From NCBI GenBank assembly GCA_029263415.1, contig JAJCXN010000055.1, positions 275,872 through 339,871 on the forward strand: a stretch of DNA of 64,000 nt, read 5' to 3'. Every line of letters starts with the position of its first letter. Position 1 is the first letter of the stretch. The position numbers were made by a program, and so were the translations under genes. Origin of the DNA: Acidobacteriota bacterium. Lineage in GTDB: Bacteria > Acidobacteriota > Thermoanaerobaculia > Multivoradales > Multivoraceae. The notes under the pieces are model-generated. The model made no database searches, was not told the origin of the DNA, and worked only from the letters and a program-made list of their open reading frames with translations. Positions 58,426 through 64,000 of the stretch are shown here, piece by piece.

Positions 58426-60368
58426 ATGCGGCGTAAACCAGCAGATGCTTTTCCGGCAGCAGACCCCAAACAGTGGCGCGAGATTGCAGAGGCCTCACTT
58501 CGCGGACGGTCGGTCGACTCGTTGCGGCGACGTACCGATTCCGGGCTCGAGCTCGAGCCGGTGTACTTCGCGCCAGCCCACGAAAGGCCCTCAGAGTCGC
58601 CGGGCACCGGATCATTCAGGCGGGGTGCCTTGGTGGTTCCACCTATTGAGGGTTGGGATCTGCGAGCGCGGATCGCACGGGGCGGTCCGGCTGCGATCAA
58701 TCGGCAGGCGCTAACTGAACTCGAGGGCGGCGCCAACTCGCTCGAGCTGGTCGGGGAGTCTCTGCGGATCGGCTCCGCTGAGCAATTGAACGAGGCCCTA
58801 GAGGGCATCTATCTTGACCTCGCTCCGGTGGCACTCGATGCCGGCGTCGACTTCGAACAATGGGTGGAGTGGCTGTGTGAGGTGTGGAGTCGCCGCGAAC
58901 ACGATCCGGCCTTGGTGGAGGGGGCCTGGAACATCGACCCGGTTCGGCTAGCGGTTGCAGGTCGATTGCCAGAGGAGGCGGCCGATGTCTTCGGTCCTCG
59001 GTTCGAGAATGCGGTGAATCGCGCCGTAGCGCTTGCAGCCACTGCGGCTGGCGAATGGCGCAAGGTCACAACGTTCAGAGTTGGAACCGAACCGTTTCAT
59101 CTCGGTGGCTGCAATGACGCTCAAGAGTTGGCTGTAGCGCTGGCCACCGGCCTGCACTATCTGCGAGCGATGGAGTCTGCTGATATCGAACTAGACCGTG
59201 CGTTCGAACAGATTGTCGTCGGATTGCAGGTCGATGCAGATCTGTTTGCGGGAATCACGAAGCTGCGAGCGGCTCGTGCACTGTGGACACGAATGGCCCA
59301 GGCGTGTGGAGTTGAGCTTCGTCGAGGCTTGCGTATCGAAGCGACCACGGCCATGCGCATGCTTTCGGCTCGTGAACCGATGACTAACGCCTTGCGGGCC
59401 ACCACTGGCGCCGCGGCCGCGGTACTCGGCGGCGCGGATGTGATCACGGTGCGTCCCTACGATGCTGCGACTGGCGCTCGCAGCAAGCGAGCGATGCGCC
59501 TAGCGCGCAACACTCAAGTCATCCTGCGTTCTGAGTCGAATCTTCATCATGTGATCGATAGTGCTGGCGGCTCGTGGTATTTGGAGAGTAGGACCGATGC
59601 GCTGATTCACAAAGCCTGGACCGAGTTTCAAGCGATCGAAGCGGCGGGTGGGATCGTGGCGGACCTTCGGGCCGGTCGCTTGCAGCGTGTGATCGGCGAG
59701 GCCGCGATGCAGCGTGGGGCGCAGATCAGGAAGCGCAAGAGGCCGCTGGTCGGTGTTAGCGACTTCGCTCGGTTGCAAGAAGACAGTCCTGACGCGGACG
59801 TGGCTGCGCCCGGCAGTACCGTGGAGAATACTGAAACCGAAGAAACCGAAGGGACCACGGAGAGCCTCTTTCCCATGCAGCGTTTGGACTGGGAGTTCGA
59901 GCAATTTCGGTTGGCCTCAGACGTGGTCCATCACCGCACCGGTTCAAGGCCCCAAGTGTGGTTGGCCAATCTTGGTTCACTCGCGCAACACAACCCACGC
60001 AGCACCTTCATGCGGAACCTGCTAGCCGCAGGCGGAATCGAAGCGATCGACGGGCCTTCAGTCGGGACTCCTGAGGGTTTGAGCGCTGCTGCTTCAGATG
60101 CGAACTTGACGGCCCAGACGATTGCCGTTCTGTGCTCGAGCGATGCGCTCTACGAGGCGGCGGCGGTTCCTGCGCTCAAGGCATTGCGCGCTGCAGGGGT
60201 TGTTGCCGTGTACTACGCCGGGCATCCGGGCGAGCGTCGAGAGGCTTTGACTGAGGCAGGTTTCGACGGTTTTGTTCATATCGGCGTCGATGTCATCGCA
60301 GTGTTTGAAGAACTCTATCGCCGACTCGAAATCGATCTGGACAAGAACCCGAGCGAGGGGCCAGCCGC

Positions 60369-60372
<4 letters not shown>
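58426..60372 (+). CDS. mutA: methylmalonyl-CoA mutase small subunit
   Basis: 648 residues from ATG 58426; an upstream in-frame start at 58333 would put the terminator inside the gene and is rejected. The TIM-barrel part has the usual small-subunit pattern ([78 protein letters not shown] segments). The C-terminal flavodoxin-like domain is kept but lacks the cobalamin DxHxxG, as expected for the non-catalytic subunit. With MutB it interconverts (R)-methylmalonyl-CoA and succinyl-CoA. Its stop overlaps the mutB ATG by 4 nt. Confidence 0.93.
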
Positions 60373-62621
<2,249 letters not shown>

Positions 62622-63614
62622 GTGGCCCAGCCGCCGGCCGGGAGGTCGATCGGTGAGTTGGTGCACGGCGTGCGCGCTGGTGATCGGACGGCACTGGGGC
62701 GTGCGATCACCTTGGTCGAGAGCACCAAAGCATCGGATCGAGAACGGTCTCAAGAGTTGCTCGAGGCCCTACATCCATTCGCGGGGCAGAGTCATCGGGT
62801 TGGCATCACCGGCGTGCCGGGAGTTGGCAAGAGCACGTTTATCGAGACGTTGGGCAAGCAGCTGACCACAGCGGGGCGACGGGTCGCTGTGCTAGCCGTA
62901 GATCCGAGTAGCAGTCGGACCGGTGGCAGTATTTTGGGTGATAAGACCCGGATGCCGAATCTGGCAATCGATCCAGCGGCGTTCATCAGACCTTCACCGG
63001 CGGCAGGCACTTTGGGCGGGGTCACACGACGAACGCGAGAGACCATGATCGTGTGCGAGGCCGCGGGCTTTGACGTGATGCTGGTGGAGACCGTCGGTGC
63101 TGGTCAATCAGAAACAGCGGTCGCTGACATGGTGGACTTCTTCTTGGTGCTGATGCTGCCAGGGGCCGGGGATGATCTACAGGGGATCAAGAAGGGTGTC
63201 CTGGAGATCGCCGACATGATTGCGGTCAACAAGGCGGATGGAGAGAACGTTGAGCGGGCGCAGAGGGCGGCGGCTGATTATCGGAGCGCACTTCGGATCT
63301 TGAGTCCGGTGTCTGAGACGTGGAGTCCGCCGGTGGTGCGGTGTAGTGGCTTGACCGGCGAGGGGTTGGGGGAGCTTTGGGGGGAGGTTGAGCGACACCG
63401 GCAGGCGATGGGGGCGAGCGGAGAATTGGAGGCGCGGCGGCGTGGGCAGTTGGTGGGGTGGTTTGATGATTTGTTGGAGGAGGGGGTGCTGGGGCAGTTT
63501 TGGGCTGGGAGGTCTGGGGCGGACGGGGTGGCGGAGATGGCGCGGGTGCGGGGCGAGGTTGAGAGGGGTGTGGTGTTGCCGGGTCGGGCGGTGGGACGGT
63601 TGTTGGGGCCTTAG
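62622..63614 (+). CDS. meaB: methylmalonyl-CoA mutase-associated GTPase MeaB
   Basis: 330 residues, GTG start directly after the mutB stop. G1 Walker A GVPGVGKST, VAVLAVDPSSSRTGGSILGD then KTRM, the switch region SPAAGTLGGVTRRTRE, G3 VETVGAGQSE and G4 NKAD (AVNKADGENVER). MeaB/ArgK proteins gate cobalamin loading and protect the mutase from inactivation. It completes the mutA-mutB-meaB operon. The last ~350 bp are strikingly G-rich and lead into microsatellites, so the C-terminal ~60 residues (GWFDDLLEEGVLGQFW ...) have unusual codon choice. Confidence 0.96.
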   Translation: MAQPPAGRSIGELVHGVRAGDRTALGRAITLVESTKASDRERSQELLEALHPFAGQSHRVGITGVPGVGKSTFIETLGKQLTTAGRRVAVLAVDPSSSRTGGSILGDKTRMPNLAIDPAAFIRPSPAAGTLGGVTRRTRETMIVCEAAGFDVMLVETVGAGQSETAVADMVDFFLVLMLPGAGDDLQGIKKGVLEIADMIAVNKADGENVERAQRAAADYRSALRILSPVSETWSPPVVRCSGLTGEGLGELWGEVERHRQAMGASGELEARRRGQLVGWFDDLLEEGVLGQFWAGRSGADGVAEMARVRGEVERGVVLPGRAVGRLLGP

Positions 63615-63620
63615 TTTTTG

Positions 63621-63711
63621 GCGATGGCGATGGCGATGGCGATGGCGGCGGGTCGTACGCTGTGGTCGCTGTGGTCGCTGTGGTCGCTGTGGTCGCTGTG
63701 GTCGCTGTGGG
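63621..63711. repeat. two microsatellites after meaB
   Basis: GGCGAT occurs four times at 63621-63644. GCTGTGGTC (9 bp) occurs five times exactly from 63660 to 63704, plus a partial sixth unit. Both lie between the meaB stop and copy 2 of the dispersed repeat. Confidence 0.92.
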
Positions 63712-63740
63712 CAAAGGGCTTTCGCGTTGGCGAGGCAGGC

Positions 63741-63955
63741 GATTGCGGGCTCGCCCTCGCTCCTTTCGGCGGATCGGGATCCCCCTCGTAGGCACCGGCT
63801 GCGGGCTCTTCTTGAGCGGGTAGGCGTGCCCTTGCCTGCGCACTCGTCGCCGGCAACGCGGTGGGCTTCTCGAGCGTGGTCGTGAAGGGCTCCTCGAGAG
63901 CTGCCGACTCGGGGGACGCCCTCACCACCTTCGTCGCTAGTGAAACTCGTCAGGG
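63741..63955 (-). repeat. dispersed repeat, copy 2 (minus orientation)
   Basis: Reading the minus strand from 63944 (TTCACTAGCGACGAAGG) to 63741, it matches copy 1 at 57372-57621 with gaps of a few bases to about 30. The AGATGCGCC motif is present further upstream, near 63960. Its C/A-rich tail (minus strand) continues through the microsatellites and over the 3' end of meaB. The right end may extend past the window. Confidence 0.8.
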
Positions 63956-64000
63956 CGGCGCATCTGATCGTGACCATCTAGGGACGTGGTGGCAAAGGGG

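Noticed and set aside
63177..63977. Long minus-strand frame of 266 residues at the right end
   Set aside because: It is formed by the antisense of meaB, the microsatellites (Pro-Gln-Arg repeats) and repeat copy 2; meaB on the plus strand is certain.

Overview
The window is GC-rich, gene-dense bacterial chromosome. It has no phage, plasmid, insertion-sequence, CRISPR, tRNA or rRNA signature. The gene content fits an Acidobacteriota lineage, most like Thermoanaerobaculia, though this is inferred without any database search. The main clues are two tandem secreted proteins of the VWFA-related acidobacterial type (47.9-51.5 kb), a GWxTD-like/VWA secreted protein (54.2-57.2 kb), many signal-peptide-bearing peptidases, ELWxTDGT and choice-of-anchor type secreted proteins, and a recurrent C-terminal DGFESGD tail.

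Layout. 0-7.2 kb: the 3' part of a tRNA-queuosine mannosyltransferase-like gene, a GST, then a minus-strand run of secreted proteins (subtilase with PA insert, a small secreted protein, a HEXXH protease with PA and proline-rich segments). 7.4-10.2 kb: a two-subunit molybdenum hydroxylase. 10.4-18.1 kb: a small unknown protein, an outer-membrane-like protein, a methyltransferase, a RidA/LLM-oxidoreductase pair, an FHA protein and an amidohydrolase lipoprotein. 18.3-22.6 kb: a frameshifted ELWxTDGT protein, a large propeller-GGDEF sensor and a broken tail of a choice-of-anchor Q protein. 22.8-30.5 kb: pterin dehydratase, a DNA glycosylase coupled to an M28 peptidase, an exported superoxide dismutase, and an ABC/FtsX exporter. 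30.6-46.2 kb: a mixed housekeeping/accessory stretch (degenerate M28 lipoprotein, DNRLRE surface protein, PhyH oxygenase, methyltransferases, M61 and M29 peptidases, threonine dehydratase, a sigma/anti-sigma fusion, a sarcosine-oxidase-like flavoenzyme, a VOC protein, two beta-lactamase-fold hydrolases, a GST). 46.4-57.2 kb: zinc-ribbon protein, tandem VWFA proteins, cytochrome c domain protein, DASS transporter, GWxTD/VWA protein. 58.0-63.6 kb: an RRM RNA-binding protein, then mutA-mutB-meaB for methylmalonyl-CoA/succinyl-CoA interconversion.

How genes work together. Many neighbours overlap by exactly 4 nt (ATGA, GTGA or TTGA), pointing to translational coupling: small secreted protein/protease, RidA/LLM, M28/Tag, ABC/FtsX, M61/threonine dehydratase, M29/sigma fusion, VWFA1/VWFA2 and mutA/mutB. 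The overall picture is a heterotroph with a large export and extracellular proteolysis repertoire, propionate or branched-chain/odd-chain carbon flux through methylmalonyl-CoA, and envelope-linked regulation.

The least explained items are a single-polypeptide ECF sigma plus membrane anti-sigma at 37.75-39.2 kb, a roughly 250-bp dispersed repeat present in inverted orientation on both sides of the RRM-mutAB-meaB locus, a perfect 17-bp-stem hairpin at 57.2 kb, a shared family of 13-16-bp tandem repeats between genes, and the DGFESGD tail carried by one intact and two degraded genes.
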